From Mayfieldus sp963841445 (GTDB lineage Bacteria; Actinomycetota; Thermoleophilia; Solirubrobacterales; 70-9), in assembly GCA_963841445.1 (NCBI GenBank), contig CAWJCP010000002.1, forward strand, positions 434,001 to 498,000: a stretch of DNA of 64,000 nt. The letters are read 5' to 3'. Below, piece by piece: positions 16,567-25,725 of the stretch. The translations under genes were made by a program, and so were the position numbers. The notes under the pieces were generated by a model. The model saw only the letters and a list, made by a program, of their open reading frames with translations. It was not told the origin of the DNA and made no database searches. The stretch's first letter is position 1, and every line of letters begins with the position of its first letter.

Positions 16567-17036
16567 CAGGGTGGATCCGGGCCGCCGACCAGGGCGCGCT
16601 CGATCCCGTCCAGCGCTTCGTCGAGGGTTCGAGCGGTCGCCCGTCGCATCATCGGCGACCCCAACCGCGACATCCCGCGCAGCTGCTGGCGGCTGGTCAG
16701 GCGGACCTCGGTGCCGCCGTTGGAGCCCTCGAGCCCGATCTCGATCCGCGAGCTGCGCAGGACCCGCTCAAAGGGGCTGTCATCGAGCTGCTGCTCCCAG
16801 ACATAGTGCTTCTGCTCGGCCGAGCTGAGGCAGCGGTAGTCGGCCCGCACCCCCCTCCCCTCGCTCGTCTCCAGCACCTTGGTCCATTGGCTGCGCTTGC
16901 CCGCCGAGGTCCGTTCGACGTTCTCGACCCGCGCCGTGCGCGGCCACCAGCGCGGCAGGTTGTAGGGATCTGAGACCAGCGACCAGACGTCCTCGGGAGA
17001 CGCCTCGATCGAGCGGCGGCGACTGACCTTCGGCAC
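16566..17036 (-). CDS. SRPBCC (START-like) family protein
   Basis: The 156-residue product begins VSRRRSIEASPEDVWSLVSD and continues YNLPRWWPRTARVENVE, the standard entry of polyketide-cyclase/START-like SRPBCC domains that hold a hydrophobic ligand in a deep cavity. Later strands (TEVRLTSRQQLRG) and the long C-terminal helix also fit. The ligand is not known; lying between a MerR regulator and the AGPS-like oxidase, a lipid ligand is possible. GTG 17036 directly follows the TAG of the MerR gene. Confidence 0.82.
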   Translation of the reverse strand: MPKVSRRRSIEASPEDVWSLVSDPYNLPRWWPRTARVENVERTSAGKRSQWTKVLETSEGRGVRADYRCLSSAEQKHYVWEQQLDDSPFERVLRSSRIEIGLEGSNGGTEVRLTSRQQLRGMSRLGSPMMRRATARTLDEALDGIERALVGGPDPP

Positions 17037-17789
17037 CTATCCGGTGAGACGCCGCAGATCTCTGACGAGGAGCAGATGCTTGAGATGGCTAACTGTCGCG
17101 GCGAGGTTCTCGAGGCTCTCCAGCGCTTCCTTGCGGCGCTCCGGATTGCGGGAGCGAAGCGACGCCCCGAGCAGGGTCTCGAGCAGGTTTGCCTCGCGGT
17201 CGGCCGAGGAGCGAAACACGCGTAGGTTGCGAGCCGCGACCCCGAAGCGCGAGAGCTCGTTGGCGGTGCGGACGATCTCGCGATCGGTCTCATCGAAGAC
17301 CTTGCCTCCGTCTCGGCCCTCGGCCTGGATCACGCCGAACTCCTCGAGCTCGCGGACCAGCTCCTCGCGAGCGCCGGTCTCCTCGACCAGCTCGTCGATC
17401 GTCAGATAGGCGTTGGAGCTGTTGACGAGGATCGCCCTGCGCACCGAGGCGCCGCTGGGACGGTCGCCGCCGAGGTCGATGTCGCGTCCCGCGGCGAGCT
17501 CCTGACGGATCACCCGCAAGGGCAGGAACTCGTCGCGCTGCATGCGCAGGATCGTGCGCAGCCGCTCGACGTCGGACTGGCTGTAGAGACGATAGCCGCC
17601 GGCCGTGCGGCGCGGCGAGAGCAGCTTCTGGTTCTCCAGGTAGCGGATCTTCGAGATCGAGATATCGTCGAACTCGCTCTGCAGGATCTTGCAGACGGCG
17701 CCGATCGTGAGCGCCTTGCGGGGGCGCGTCGCCGACTCAGGCACCCGTCCCCGATCGCTGTCGCCCTGCACCCTTTGCCTCGTCGCCAT
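17037..17789 (-). CDS. MerR-family transcriptional regulator, FtsR-like
   Basis: The 250-residue product has a winged HTH of MerR type in residues about 27-95: LTIGAVCKILQSEFDDISIS, KIRYLENQKLLSPRRTAGGY and RLYSQSDVERLRTI. A long C-terminal helical region follows. Actinobacterial MerR proteins encoded directly after the GarA/OdhI FHA gene include FtsR, an activator of ftsZ in Corynebacterium; the same gene order is present here, so the assignment rests on order plus domain. The ATG immediately follows the TAG of the FHA gene. It has no metal-binding Cys pair. Confidence 0.82.
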   Translation of the reverse strand: MATRQRVQGDSDRGRVPESATRPRKALTIGAVCKILQSEFDDISISKIRYLENQKLLSPRRTAGGYRLYSQSDVERLRTILRMQRDEFLPLRVIRQELAAGRDIDLGGDRPSGASVRRAILVNSSNAYLTIDELVEETGAREELVRELEEFGVIQAEGRDGGKVFDETDREIVRTANELSRFGVAARNLRVFRSSADREANLLETLLGASLRSRNPERRKEALESLENLAATVSHLKHLLLVRDLRRLTG

Positions 17790-18263
17790 CTATTTCTCCA
17801 GGTAGCTGAGCTTGTACTTGCCGACCTGGATCTCGTCGCCGTCCTCGAGCCGGTGCGACTCGATCCGGCGCCGATTCACATAGGTGCCGTTGAGCGATCC
17901 GAGGTCGTCGATGTAAAGGCCGTCACGGCGCCGCACCAGCAGAGCGTGGTTACGGGAAACGGTCACGTCGTCGAGAAAGACGCCCGCGTCGGGGCTGCGA
18001 CCGATGCTGACCCGGTCTTCCTCGATCGTGAAGCTCTCGCCGGCGCGACCGCCCCCGGCGCGGATCACCAGCGCGGCCCCCGCCCGCTCGACGACCTCGT
18101 CGATGTCCACCGGCTGCATCTCGCCGGTGTCGTCGACCGTGTAGGTCATCGTCGTCGGCTCCTCGCCGCCCTCCGGGCGAGCGCTCAGATAGGCACCGCA
18201 CTTCTGGCAGTAATTGGCGCCCTCAGGGTTGACGAAGCCGCACTCGGGGCAGTGGACAGCCAT
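17790..18263 (-). CDS. Zinc-ribbon FHA protein of the GarA/OdhI type
   Basis: The 157-residue product has an N-terminal zinc ribbon (Cys5, Cys8, Cys19, Cys22 in MAVHCPECGFVNPEGANYCQ), a linker with a Thr pair (Thr37-Thr38 in EEPTTMTYTVDD), and a C-terminal FHA domain with GRSPDAG, SRNHAL and LGSLNGTYVNRR. GarA and OdhI use phosphorylation of an N-terminal TT motif by Ser/Thr kinases to switch binding to 2-oxoglutarate dehydrogenase and glutamate dehydrogenase. The TT here may serve the same purpose (inference). A GGGGAGG ribosome site precedes ATG 18263. The extra ribbon is absent from mycobacterial GarA. Confidence 0.85.
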   Translation of the reverse strand: MAVHCPECGFVNPEGANYCQKCGAYLSARPEGGEEPTTMTYTVDDTGEMQPVDIDEVVERAGAALVIRAGGGRAGESFTIEEDRVSIGRSPDAGVFLDDVTVSRNHALLVRRRDGLYIDDLGSLNGTYVNRRRIESHRLEDGDEIQVGKYKLSYLEK

Positions 18264-18276
18264 TGCCTCCCCTGCT

Positions 18277-18546
18277 CTAGGAGGCGTCCTTGGGCTCGCC
18301 CGGGCTCTGCGTCTTTCCGGCCAGGATCTCGGTCAGCTGGCGCACGTCGTCGCCGGAGATCAGCGAGTCGCCGCGCTCCCGCTTCTGGCGCAACCGGTTG
18401 ACCAGTTCTGCCCGCAGGATGTCGATCTTCCCGTGCAGCACGCGCCGCCGGTAGGAGATCTCCTGCTCTTCCTCGGTGAGGCTTTCGATCAGATCCTTGA
18501 GCTCGCTGTCGTCGAGCGAACCGAGATCGGGGAATGTGTCCTCCAT
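18277..18546 (-). CDS. RsiG-like c-di-GMP-responsive anti-sigma factor candidate
   Basis: The 89-residue, mostly helical protein contains Glu27-x3-Ser31-x2-Arg34-x3-His38-x3-Asp42. This is the c-di-GMP-binding pattern E(X)3S(X)2R(X)3Q(X)3D of the actinobacterial anti-sigma factor RsiG, with His in place of Gln. The following helix (IDILRAELVNRLRQKRERG) also fits that family. RsiG holds the sigma factor WhiG inactive when c-di-GMP is bound; a protein with one motif copy would need to act as a dimer. The ATG at 18546 is fixed by a TTGAAG-N16-TATACT promoter ending 6 nt before it. It is first gene of the FHA-MerR-SRPBCC-AGPS operon. Confidence 0.7.
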   Translation of the reverse strand: MEDTFPDLGSLDDSELKDLIESLTEEEQEISYRRRVLHGKIDILRAELVNRLRQKRERGDSLISGDDVRQLTEILAGKTQSPGEPKDAS

Positions 18547-18552
18547 GCGGCG

Positions 18553-18580
18553 AGTATAGGCCCATTCCCTCAAGCTTCAA
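18553..18580 (-). promoter_or_regulatory. Strong leaderless promoter of the RsiG-like operon
   Basis: On the minus strand TTGAAG (18575-18580), a 16-bp spacer and TATACT (18553-18558) form the best promoter in the window. TATACT ends 6 nt before ATG 18546, so the mRNA should begin at the start codon. No ribosome-binding site is present, in agreement. Confidence 0.7.
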
Positions 18581-18595
18581 GTGAGAGTTGAAGGT

Positions 18596-19255
18596 TTATG
18601 GAGAGTGGGCGCCCGTTTGCGCCTTCGGGCTCGGGCGACGCAGCTCCCGCCATCCGATTCGTGCATAAAGCGCCGTCGCCAGCAGCGCCAGCGCGAGTCC
18701 GAGGTACAGCAAGGCCTTTGGGAACCAGCCGGCAAAGACCATCGCGAAGAAGATCGAGGCCATAACCGGGAAGACGGCCGCCCTTCCGAGCCAGTTGATC
18801 TCGAGGTCGATCCCGCGTCGCAGGGCGAGCTGGGCAAGCACCAGGGTGAGCAGCTCGCGCGCCGCAAGCACGACCAATGCCCAGCGCGGAAGCAGGTGAA
18901 AGTGCCAGCAGACCAGGACGCCGGAGAGGATCGTGAGCCGGTCGACCACCGGGTCAAGGAGCGCTCCGAGGCGGCTGTACTGTCCGGTGACCCGGGCCAG
19001 GAGGCCGTCGAGGTAGTCGCCCGCGGCGATCAGCCAGAAGAGGATCGCCGCCGACGCCGTCCGCCCGTCGCCTGAATCGAAGGCGAGGTAGAGGAAGACG
19101 GGGATTCCCGCCAGGCGCAGGTAGCCGACCAGGTTCGGGATCGTCAGCGGGTGCAGGGCCTGTCCGGCTCGCGTCGCCTGCGGCGCCGGGGCGCTGCGAT
19201 CGAGCCCCAACAGCCTCCGCAGGCGGCCGGTCCCGAAGGGCGCGGGCTGAGTCAC
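18596..19255 (-). CDS. CDP-alcohol phosphatidyltransferase (PgsA-like)
   Basis: The 219-residue membrane protein carries the family signature D-x2-D-G-x2-A-R-x8-G-x3-D-x3-D as DYLDGLLARVTGQYSRLGAL followed by LDPVVDRL. It has about five or six hydrophobic helices. The enzyme transfers a phosphatidyl group from CDP-diacylglycerol to an alcohol, most likely glycerol-3-phosphate (phosphatidylglycerophosphate synthesis) or inositol phosphate; sequence alone does not settle which. The GTG start overlaps the proS stop (GTGA), so it is translated with proS. Substrate CDP-diacylglycerol would come from CdsA (36.7-37.7 kb). Confidence 0.88.
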   Translation of the reverse strand: MTQPAPFGTGRLRRLLGLDRSAPAPQATRAGQALHPLTIPNLVGYLRLAGIPVFLYLAFDSGDGRTASAAILFWLIAAGDYLDGLLARVTGQYSRLGALLDPVVDRLTILSGVLVCWHFHLLPRWALVVLAARELLTLVLAQLALRRGIDLEINWLGRAAVFPVMASIFFAMVFAGWFPKALLYLGLALALLATALYARIGWRELRRPSPKAQTGAHSP

Positions 19256-20935
19256 AGATCCTTGAGGATCTCGCGCGCCTTCTGCGCCGCGTCGTCGACC
19301 GGCAGCCGGTGGTCTGCGCCGCTGCGCCGCTCCCGAGCCTCGATCACGCCATCGGCAAGCCCCTTGCGCCCGACCACGAGGCGCAGCGGACAGCCGAGCA
19401 GCTCGGCGTCAGTGAGCTTCTCCCCCGGCCCGGCGTCGCGGTCGTCGTAGATCACCTCTTCGCCGCTCTCGCTGAGCTGCTCGTAGAGGGTCTCGGCCGC
19501 CCCCCTCTCCTCCTCACCGGCCTTCGCGAGCGAGACCAGGTGGATCGCCCAGGGCGCGATCGCCCGCGGCCAGACGATCCCCTGGTCGTCGGCGCCCTGC
19601 TCGATCGCCGCGGCGACGATGCGGCCTGGCCCGATCCCGTAGCAGCCCATCACGACGTGCTGCTCCTTGCCCCCCTCGTCGAGATAGGTGGCGCCGAGCG
19701 CCTCCGAGTAGCGGGTGCCGAGCTTGAAGATGTTCGCCGCTTCGATCGCCGGCTCGATCTCGATCCGCCCGCCTCCCGGCGCGAGGTCGCCGGCCTCGAC
19801 CCGGCGCACGTCAAGCTCCTCGTAGTCGAAGTCACGGCCGGGCTTCACTCCGCGCAGGTGCGCGTCGGCCTTGTTGGCCCCGGCGACGAAGGAGTCACCC
19901 TCGATCGCCGCATCCTTGATCACCGGCACCTGGGCCCCGACCGGGCCCACAAAACCAACCGGGCCCAGCTGCTCTGCTATCTCCTCTTCGCGGGCGGCGC
20001 GGAAGTCGGCGCCGAGCGCGTTACGAAGCTTGATCTCGTTGAGCCGGTGATCGCCGCGAACCAGGACCACCACGAGGCCGCGCTCCTCGACGATCACCGG
20101 CATCGCCTTCAGCAGCGCCCCAGGGGCGGCGCCGAGGGCCTCTGAGACCTGCTCGACGGTGGTCAAGCCCGGCGTCGGGACCTCCTGCGGCGCCTCCGCC
20201 GTGGGCGGCAGCTCCACGGGTTGCGGCTCGGCCGAGGCGATCTCCATGTTCGCCGCATAACCGGGCGCCAACGCCACCTCGTCCTCGCCGGCGGGGCACG
20301 GCGCCATGTACTCGTGCGCCCCTGTCCCGCCCATCATCCCGACGTCGCCCTCGACCCGGTACCAGCGCAGGCCGCTGCGATCGAAGATGCGGTCGTAGGC
20401 CTCGATGTGAAGCTCGTAGCTGTGCTCAAGCCCCTCGAGGTCGCGGTCGAAGCTGTAGGAGTCCTTCATCACGAACTCGCGCGAGCGCAGCACCCCGGCG
20501 CGCGGCCGCGCCTCGTCGCGCTCCTTGGTCTGCAGGTGGTAGAGGATCTTCGGCAGCTCGCGGTAGGAGCGGATCTCGCCGGCTACGTGGTAGGTGAGGT
20601 TCTCCTCGTGGGTCATCGCCAGCGCCATCGGGGAGCCCTTGCGGTCCTCGAGCTTGAACAGCTCCACGATCTCCCAGCGGCCGCTCTTGCGCCAGATCTC
20701 GGCCGGCTGCAAGACCGGCATCAGCATCTCCTGGCCGCCGATCGCATCCATCTCCTCGCGCAGGATCGCCTCGACCTTGCGGTGCGCCCGCCAGCCAGCC
20801 GGCAGGTAGGTCCAGAGCCCCGCTCCCGAGCTGCCGGATCAGTCCCGCGCGGACCATCAGCTTGTGCGAGACGGCCTCGGCATCGGCCGGGGCCTCCTTG
20901 ACCGTGGGCCAGAACAGCTGCGTGGCGCGGGACAT
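19252..20935 (-). CDS. proS: Prolyl-tRNA synthetase (frameshifted in this sequence)
   Basis: Two frames together encode a full class II ProRS. Codons from ATG 20935 (MSRATQLFWPTVKEAPADAE, then LIRQLGSG) continue in the next frame as LWTYLPAGWRAHRKVEAI, and from there to the stop at 19252. The switch lies at a run of four C (20818-20821, GGGG on the coding strand), where one base too many explains it. Motif 2 and 3 regions, an inserted YbaK-like editing domain (about residues 230-400), and the C-terminal anticodon-binding domain are readable. Because the gene is essential, a sequencing error is more likely than loss. A TACGGT box lies 8 nt before the start. Confidence 0.88.
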
Positions 20936-21110
20936 GGCGTCGTACCGTAACTGGCCGGGCACCTGCCGCCCAGCCGCTGCGACTGGACATCGTCGCCCTG
21001 GCGCGTCGCTTGCTAGACATCAGCGGTCCCGGCGCGTCGCATCGGCCTCCCGCCGAAGCATTCGGCCGGCGGACGGGTTCTATTCGGTGTTGCAGATCTT
21101 CGGCCAGGAA

Positions 21111-22617
21111 ATGACCGGCTCCGGCTGCCGCCGGGCGAATTTGGGGGCGGTCCGGATCGCGGCGCTGAGCGCTGCGCTCACGACGATGCTGGCGATGCTG
21201 GTCGGCCCCTCAAGCGCGTCGGCCGCCAGCGGGCAGTTCACGATCCTCGACCCGACCCCGTCGCTGCTCAACGGGGAGACCGCGGCGCGGCGCTCGGACA
21301 TCCTCGATCGGCTCCAGGCGCTGGGCGTCGACTCGGTGCGGATCCAGGTCCAGTGGCGGTTCCTGGCCCCGAGCCCGAACAGCGACTCAAAGCCGCAGGC
21401 CTTCACCGCCGACGACCCCGGCGACTACCCCACCCACGCTTTCGAGGTGCTTGACTCGGTCGTGCGCGGCACCGTGGCGCGCGGCATGCAGCCGCTTCTC
21501 ACCCCCACCGGCCCGGCTCCCGACTGGGCGACTGAGCGACGCCACGGCGGGCTCTTCAGGCCGAATCCGAAGGAGTTCGAGAAGTTCGTCACCGCCCTCG
21601 GCGAGCGCTACGGAGGCGACTGCCTGGCGCCCGACTGCGCCGCCGGCCCCGATGACGATGCGCTGCCCCGGGTCGAGCAATGGGGGGTCTGGAACGAGCC
21701 GAACCTGAAGACCTTCCTGCGCCCGCAGCGAAACGCCGCCGGGCGGACCGTGTCCGGTCACGTCTACCGCCGGCTGTTCCTGGCCGCGCAGCGCGGCCTC
21801 GCCGCCTCCGGCCACAAGCGTGACCTGCTGCTGATCGGCGAGACCGCGCCGAGCCGCGGCAGCGCCTCGACCACACCACTGAGCTTCCTGCGCCAGGTCT
21901 TTTGTCTCTCAAACCACTACAAGCGGCTTCGCGACTGTCAGCCGATCGCCGCCAGTGGCTGGTCGCACCACCCGTACAACCCTCACATCCCACCTTGGGA
22001 GGCGCCCAGGCGCGCGCACAGCTCGATCATCTCGATCGGGTCGATCGGTCGGCTTGTCAAGGCCCTGAAGCGCGTCGCGCGGGCCGGTGGAACCCTGAGG
22101 CGACTGCCCGTCTACATCAGCGAATACGGCATCGAGAGCCAGCCGCAGGGCGGCTTCGGGGTCAGCCCGCAGCGCCAGGCCGAGTTCCTCGGCATCGCCG
22201 AGTTCCTGCTCTACCGCAACCCCTGGATCCGCTCGTTTGCCCAATATCTGCTCGACGACGACCCGAACCCGCGCCAAGCTGCTCTCCTTCCAGACCGGCC
22301 TGCGATTCACGAACGGGCTTCCGAAGCCGTCCTACGACGCCTTCCCGATCACCCTCGTCGCCCGGCGGCGCGCCGCAGGCGGGATCGAGATCTGGGGCCA
22401 CGTCCGCCCCGGGGAGGGGCCCTACGAGGTCCAGGTCCGCTATCGCGACAACAGGGTCGGGCCCGGCGAGGAGTGGACGACCCTGCAGACCAACGCTGAC
22501 GGCTATTTTCGCTTTCGGGCCGCGAATCGCCGCGGTCGCGAGTGGGAGGCGATCAGCGAGCTGCCCAGCGGGACCCTGCTTGTCGGCCCGTTCATTCGCT
22601 CCTACCGATTTGACTAG
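21111..22617 (+). CDS. Secreted clan GH-A-like glycosidase, paralogue 1 (frameshifted)
   Basis: A signal peptide (LGAVRIAALSAALTTMLAML, ending near SASAASG) leads to a TIM-barrel glycosidase-like domain. The putative acid/base Glu is in WGVWNEPNLKTF and the nucleophile Glu in VYISEYGIESQ. The frame shifts by one base at about 22262-22277: the text up to YLLDDDPNP continues in another frame as AKLLSFQTGLRFTNG and ends with a beta-rich domain, SYRFD. It is aligned end to end with the next two genes. It probably acts on extracellular polysaccharide; family (GH5, GH39 or similar) not determined. Confidence 0.72.
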
Positions 22618-22743
22618 GCACCGCGGCGGCTCGGTGAGGCTGCCGACCAGTCGGTCTGCTAGAAAGCCCGCTTCGCCCGCGAGCCGCTTCGGTCAGGCCG
22701 GGCTTGGTCGCAACTTCTCCGCGGCACCCGAGTTTCTTCTGCG

Positions 22744-24228
22744 ATGAGCCAACCAATCTCGCAACGCGCCACAACGTCCCGCCGCGCCCGCGCGCGAATC
22801 GCGATCCTGCTCGCGACGGTCGCTCTGCTCGGGCTCTCGCTGCTGGCCGCCTCGGCGGCGACGGCTTCACGAAGCCAGACGACGCTGTTCGATCTCGGCG
22901 GCTCGGCCCTGGACGTATCCAAGGAGGGACGCGCCAAGCAGCTCGACGAGCTGAAGGCATTCGGGGTCAACACGGTGCGCGTGATCGTCGCCTGGCGCCA
23001 GCTGGCCCCGAACCCGGACTCCCCGGTCAAGCCGAGCTTCGATGCGACCAACCCGAGCGCCTACCCGCCACAGTGGGATGCGCTCGACGACCTGATCCGC
23101 GGCGCTCAGGCGAGGGGCATGAACGTGCTGCTCACCCCGAGCACCCCAGCGCCTGATTGGGCAACCGGCGGCCGCGACGGGATCACCAAGCCGCGGGCGG
23201 GAGAGTTCCAGCAGTTCGTGCAGGCGCTCGGCACCCGCTACAGCGGCAGCTTCACCCCACCACCCCCTGTCCAGCCCACCGACCCGCCGAGCACGCCCCT
23301 GCCGCGGGTCGACTTCTGGTCGATCCTCAACGAGCCCAACCTGACCCTGTTCCTGAAGCCGCAGCTTCGGCACGGCAAGTCGGTGGCGGCGAAGATCTAC
23401 CGCAAGCTCTTCCTCGGCGCCCAGAAGGGCCTCGCGGCGAGCGGCCACGCAGCCGACAAGCTGCTGATCGGCGAGACCTCCCCCGGCCCGGGGCGCAAGG
23501 GCACCGACCCGATCAGCTTCGTGCGCGGCGTCTTCTGCCTGAAGGAGAACTTCAAGCGCAAGGGCCACTGCCCGAAGATCGACGCCGACGGTTGGGCGCA
23601 GCACCCCTACGACCCCTTCGACGCGCCCTTCCAGGAGGGCCGCCACCACCTGATCAATCTGGCCACGATCGGCGACCTGGTCAAGGCGCTGAACAAGGCA
23701 AAGGCAGCCCACGCCGTGAAGCGCCGGCTGCCCGTCTACGTCACCGAGTACGGGATCGAGAGCGTGCCCGACCGTAGGTTCGGTGTCAGCCAGCTGCGCC
23801 AGGCCGAGTACAACGGGATCTCCGAGTACCTGATGTACCGCAACCGGCGCATCCGCAGCTACGGCCAGTACCTGCTCCAGGACGACACCGGCAACGCGCA
23901 GGTCAACTTCCAGACCGGGCTGCGCTCCTCCGACGGCGCCGAGAAGGTCTCCTACGACGCTTTCTCGATCGCCCTCGTCGCGCAGCGGCCGAGCAAGAAG
24001 CGCAAGCGGGTCAAGATCTGGGGCCACGTGCGCCCCAGCGGCGGGCCGTTCACGGTCACCGTCGACGCGACCGGTGGTCGCACGATCCGGACGATCCACA
24101 CCAATGCCGCCGGCTACTTCCAGTTCCGCACCAAGCTCCGCAAGGGGCGCCGCTACAGTGCCTCGACCCGTCTGCCCGACGGGACCGAGTTGAGCGGCCC
24201 ATTCGTGCGCGCCTACACCTTCCGCTGA
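22744..24228 (+). CDS. Secreted clan GH-A-like glycosidase, paralogue 2 (intact)
   Basis: The 494-residue product is the intact member of the tandem trio. After a signal peptide (RARIAILLATVALLGLSLLA) the barrel shows FWSILNEPNLTLFL (putative acid/base Glu about residue 197) and VYVTEYGIESV (putative nucleophile Glu about residue 335), separated as in clan GH-A enzymes. A C-terminal beta-sandwich-like domain (VKIWGHVRPSGGPFTVTVDA) follows. Insertions rich in Pro (TPPPPVQPTDPPST) lie before the acid/base motif. It is 126 bp after paralogue 1 and 1 bp before paralogue 3, suggesting one transcription unit. Substrate not known. Confidence 0.8.
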   Translation: MSQPISQRATTSRRARARIAILLATVALLGLSLLAASAATASRSQTTLFDLGGSALDVSKEGRAKQLDELKAFGVNTVRVIVAWRQLAPNPDSPVKPSFDATNPSAYPPQWDALDDLIRGAQARGMNVLLTPSTPAPDWATGGRDGITKPRAGEFQQFVQALGTRYSGSFTPPPPVQPTDPPSTPLPRVDFWSILNEPNLTLFLKPQLRHGKSVAAKIYRKLFLGAQKGLAASGHAADKLLIGETSPGPGRKGTDPISFVRGVFCLKENFKRKGHCPKIDADGWAQHPYDPFDAPFQEGRHHLINLATIGDLVKALNKAKAAHAVKRRLPVYVTEYGIESVPDRRFGVSQLRQAEYNGISEYLMYRNRRIRSYGQYLLQDDTGNAQVNFQTGLRSSDGAEKVSYDAFSIALVAQRPSKKRKRVKIWGHVRPSGGPFTVTVDATGGRTIRTIHTNAAGYFQFRTKLRKGRRYSASTRLPDGTELSGPFVRAYTFR

Positions 24229-24229
24229 C

Positions 24230-25722
24230 ATGTCCCTGCGCTGGCTTCTAGCGGCGGCGCTGGCCGCGGCCGCGGTGGCCGTTGCCGCGATCGCCCTCGC
24301 CAGCGATGACGCCTCGACGGCACCGCCGACGGCCGGCTTTCCGAACGTCCCGGAGGGTCGGAAGCCGCTGATCTTCGACGTCGGCCTGATCGCGGGGTCG
24401 AATCCGAAGGAGGCCCTGCGCCAGGCCCACGACCTCGGCGCCGACGCGATCCGGGTGCTGGTTCCCTGGAACATCGTCGCCCCGGCACAGCGTGCGCCAA
24501 GGGCTTCCGGGCCTCCGACCCAAACGAGGCGGACTACAACTTCGACTACTACGACACCGCGCTTGAGCAGATTCACCAGCTCGGGATGGAGGCGGTGTTC
24601 GCGCCCACGGGGCCAGCGCCCGGGTGGGCGTCCAAGCCTGGCAGCTCCGGGGTAATCGACCCCGATCCGAGGCAGTTCGGCGCCTTCGTCAGCGCGCTGG
24701 CGAAGCGATACAGCGGCCACTTCGTTCCCGACGGCGAGACCGCATCCGGTCCAGAAGGCCGACCTCTGGACGGTCTGGAACGAGCCCAACCTCTCGACCT
24801 TCCTGCAGCCTCAATATCGCGACGGCCGCCCCTACTCGCCGCTGCTCTACCGAAAGCTCTACCTGGCGGCTCAGACGGCGATCCACGACCAGCAGCCCGG
24901 CGCCCCGATCCTGATCGGGGAGACGGCGCCGACCGGCGGCGAGCAGTCCGTCGACCCGCTGACCTTCACGCGCCAGACGCTCTGCCTGAACGGAGATTTC
25001 GAGCAGCTGTCGCGCTGTCCCCACCCGGACGAGAGCGTCGATGCGATCGGCTGGTCGGCGCATCCCTATCCGCTGGTCGGACAGCCGCCGTTCGAGCCGG
25101 TCACCAATCCCCATTTCGTGACCATGAGCTCGCTGCACACACTCGAGTCGACGCTCGACGGCGCCGCGGCGGCCGACGCGCTGCCTTCGGATTTCCCGGT
25201 CTACATCACCGAGTTCGGCATCCAGAGCTATCCGGACCCCAACGCGGTCAGCCTTGAGGCGCAGGCCGCCTACATCGGGATCGCCGAGCACTTTGCCTAC
25301 CAGGACCCGCGGGTCGCGACCTTCGCCCAGTACCTGCTCAACGACGACAGCCCGCGGCGGTCCCCGGCCAGCGCTATGCCGGCTTCGAATCTGGTCTGCG
25401 CTTCTTCAACGGGCGGCCGAAGCCCTCCTACAACGCATTCCGCCTGCCGCTTGCCCTGCAAAAGCTCGGTGACATGGTGTCGCTGTGGGGAATCGTGCAG
25501 ACTTACCCTCACCCAACCACGGTCCAGATCCGCTTCAAGAACCCCGGCCAGCCGCCTCGAGCCCTGCAGACAGTGGACACGGACCCGGTCGGCACCTTCA
25601 CGACAAACTACGGCGACAGCCCCGGCCGCCGCTGGCAGGTGATCTGGCGCTCACCCGCCGACGGGCATACCTACCGCAGTCCCTGGACCCGCTCCTACGA
25701 GTTCGCGGCGCCGACACCATGA
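24230..25722 (+). CDS. Secreted clan GH-A-like glycosidase, paralogue 3 (three frameshifts)
   Basis: The gene starts one base after the stop of paralogue 2 with a signal peptide (MSLRWLLAAALAAAAVAVAA). The homologous protein can be followed only by changing frame three times, near 24485-24497, 24735-24755 and 25350-25365. The pieces include MEAVFAPTGPAPGWASKPG, TVWNEPNLSTFLQPQYRDG (acid/base Glu), VYITEFGIQSYPDPN (nucleophile Glu) and a C-terminal domain ending SYEFAAPTP. Each shift is one base. Either the assembly has indel errors or the copy is decaying. It ends beside copy B of the dispersed repeat. Confidence 0.65.
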
Positions 25723-25725
25723 GTT

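Noticed and set aside
15058..16806. 582-codon plus-strand frame
   Set aside because: Antisense to the AGPS-like gene, which has clear FAD and HHH motifs. The plus product is Arg/Gln/Pro-rich without recognisable domains.
22867..24789. 640-codon open frame on the minus strand
   Set aside because: It is antisense to two glycosidase genes that have signal peptides and catalytic motifs. Long antisense frames are expected in DNA with G/C at nearly all third positions, and this one shows no family resemblance.
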